A DNA stretch of 64,000 nt from JBFWUM01 sp050247255 (GTDB lineage: Bacteria; Acidobacteriota; Vicinamibacteria; Vicinamibacterales; UBA2999): the NCBI GenBank assembly GCA_050247255.1, contig JBFWUM010000020.1, positions 1 through 64,000 of the forward strand, read 5' to 3'. The notes below the pieces were generated by a model, which saw only the letters and a list, made by a program, of their open reading frames with translations, ran no database searches and was not told the origin of the DNA. A program made the translations under genes and the position numbers. Positions 63,878 to 64,000 of this stretch are shown in pieces. Position 1 is the first letter of the stretch, and every line of letters starts with the position of its first letter.

Positions 63878-64000
63878 TTGAAATCACTAGAGGTTACCCG
63901 TCTTTCGGCTGCCCGCCCTCGGGTCGAGGGGAAGTTCCTGGCCCTCGACGCTGGCGGGGTGCGTGAGCGCTTCGTGATCAAGGGGGTCGCCTACGGCACC
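63878..64000 (+). CDS. N-terminal fragment of a further gene, runs off the window
   Basis: 41 codons from a TTG: LEVTRLSAARPRVEGKFLAL then ERFVIKGVAYGT at the edge. The GKF..x..x.IKGVxYGT pattern is like the start of the glycoside-hydrolase-like domain attached to some family 2 glycosyltransferases (usually RGVTYGTF). Call is tentative; no stop occurs before the window ends. Confidence 0.45.
   Translation, partial: MKSLEVTRLSAARPRVEGKFLALDAGGVRERFVIKGVAYGT

Overview
The window is a chromosomal segment from a high-G+C (by eye about two thirds), Gram-negative, LPS-bearing bacterium. The gene content (complete Tol-Pal set, split Lpt export genes, a sigma-54/regulatory-PTS cluster, HPr kinase, a mixed PilMNO/Gsp secretion locus, a microcompartment shell gene) and the abundance of short intergenic heptamer arrays and TTNA-loop palindromes suggest an Acidobacteriota member, probably Vicinamibacteria-like. 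That placement is inference, since there is no rRNA gene here. A run of exactly 100 N (2813-2912) marks a scaffold join inside a repeat, so this is a draft or metagenome assembly. No tRNA, rRNA, CRISPR array or insertion sequence with a transposase was found, and no stretch over 300 bases lacks a gene.

Layout. 1-9.4 kb: a beta-propeller exported protein diverging from guaA, then dnaE, accA and recJ. 9.4-10 kb: an S23-type four-helix-bundle gene sitting between inverted heptamer arrays. 10-20.2 kb: one long plus-strand run, lptC/lptA fusion-lptB-rpoN-hpf-hprK-rapZ-EIIA(Man)-HPr-EI-manA, i.e. LPS transport plus a regulatory phosphotransferase system with no sugar permease. 20.2-21.5 kb: accessory island with a ribbon-helix-helix/MazF pair, one clear integron-type attC site and a second degenerate one, and a DUF4926 gene with a 5'-truncated DUF6883 partner. 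21.6-27.2 kb (minus): ssb, then cpoB-pal-tolB-tolA-tolR-tolQ. 27.3-32.6 kb (plus): recN, miaB, a DUF151 nuclease and parAB. 32.67-32.70 kb: a convincing dif site directly after parAB. 32.8-41.8 kb: GH57 enzyme, an LptF-LptG fusion, a PHP-domain hydrolase, a XerC/D recombinase, murQ and an AmiE-like serine hydrolase. 41.9-52.6 kb (minus): a ten-gene secretion/pilus-type operon running gspF-gspE-pilM-pilN-pilO-pilP-secretin-pseudopilins. 52.7-58.1 kb: a lytic transglycosylase, a lipoprotein, a BMC-H shell protein with an acylating aldehyde dehydrogenase, and MltD. 58.1-60.9 kb: a 910-residue coiled-coil protein. 61-63.3 kb: a Phd/VapC pair and comM. 63.3-63.8 kb: a GxxExxY gene between inverted nonamer arrays. 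The window ends in the first 41 codons of another gene.

The most unusual features are: (1) many short-unit (7, 8 or 9 nt) arrays, often four units long, often exactly filling the gap between two genes and often paired as inverted arms of a hairpin; (2) two small ORFs, S23 and GxxExxY, each lying in the loop between such arms, an architecture like the intervening sequences of 23S rRNA; (3) a family of GTGG plus stem plus TTNA-loop palindromes, one inserted in frame inside dnaE; (4) a dif site abutting one of the arrays, where the dominant gene strand switches from plus to minus.
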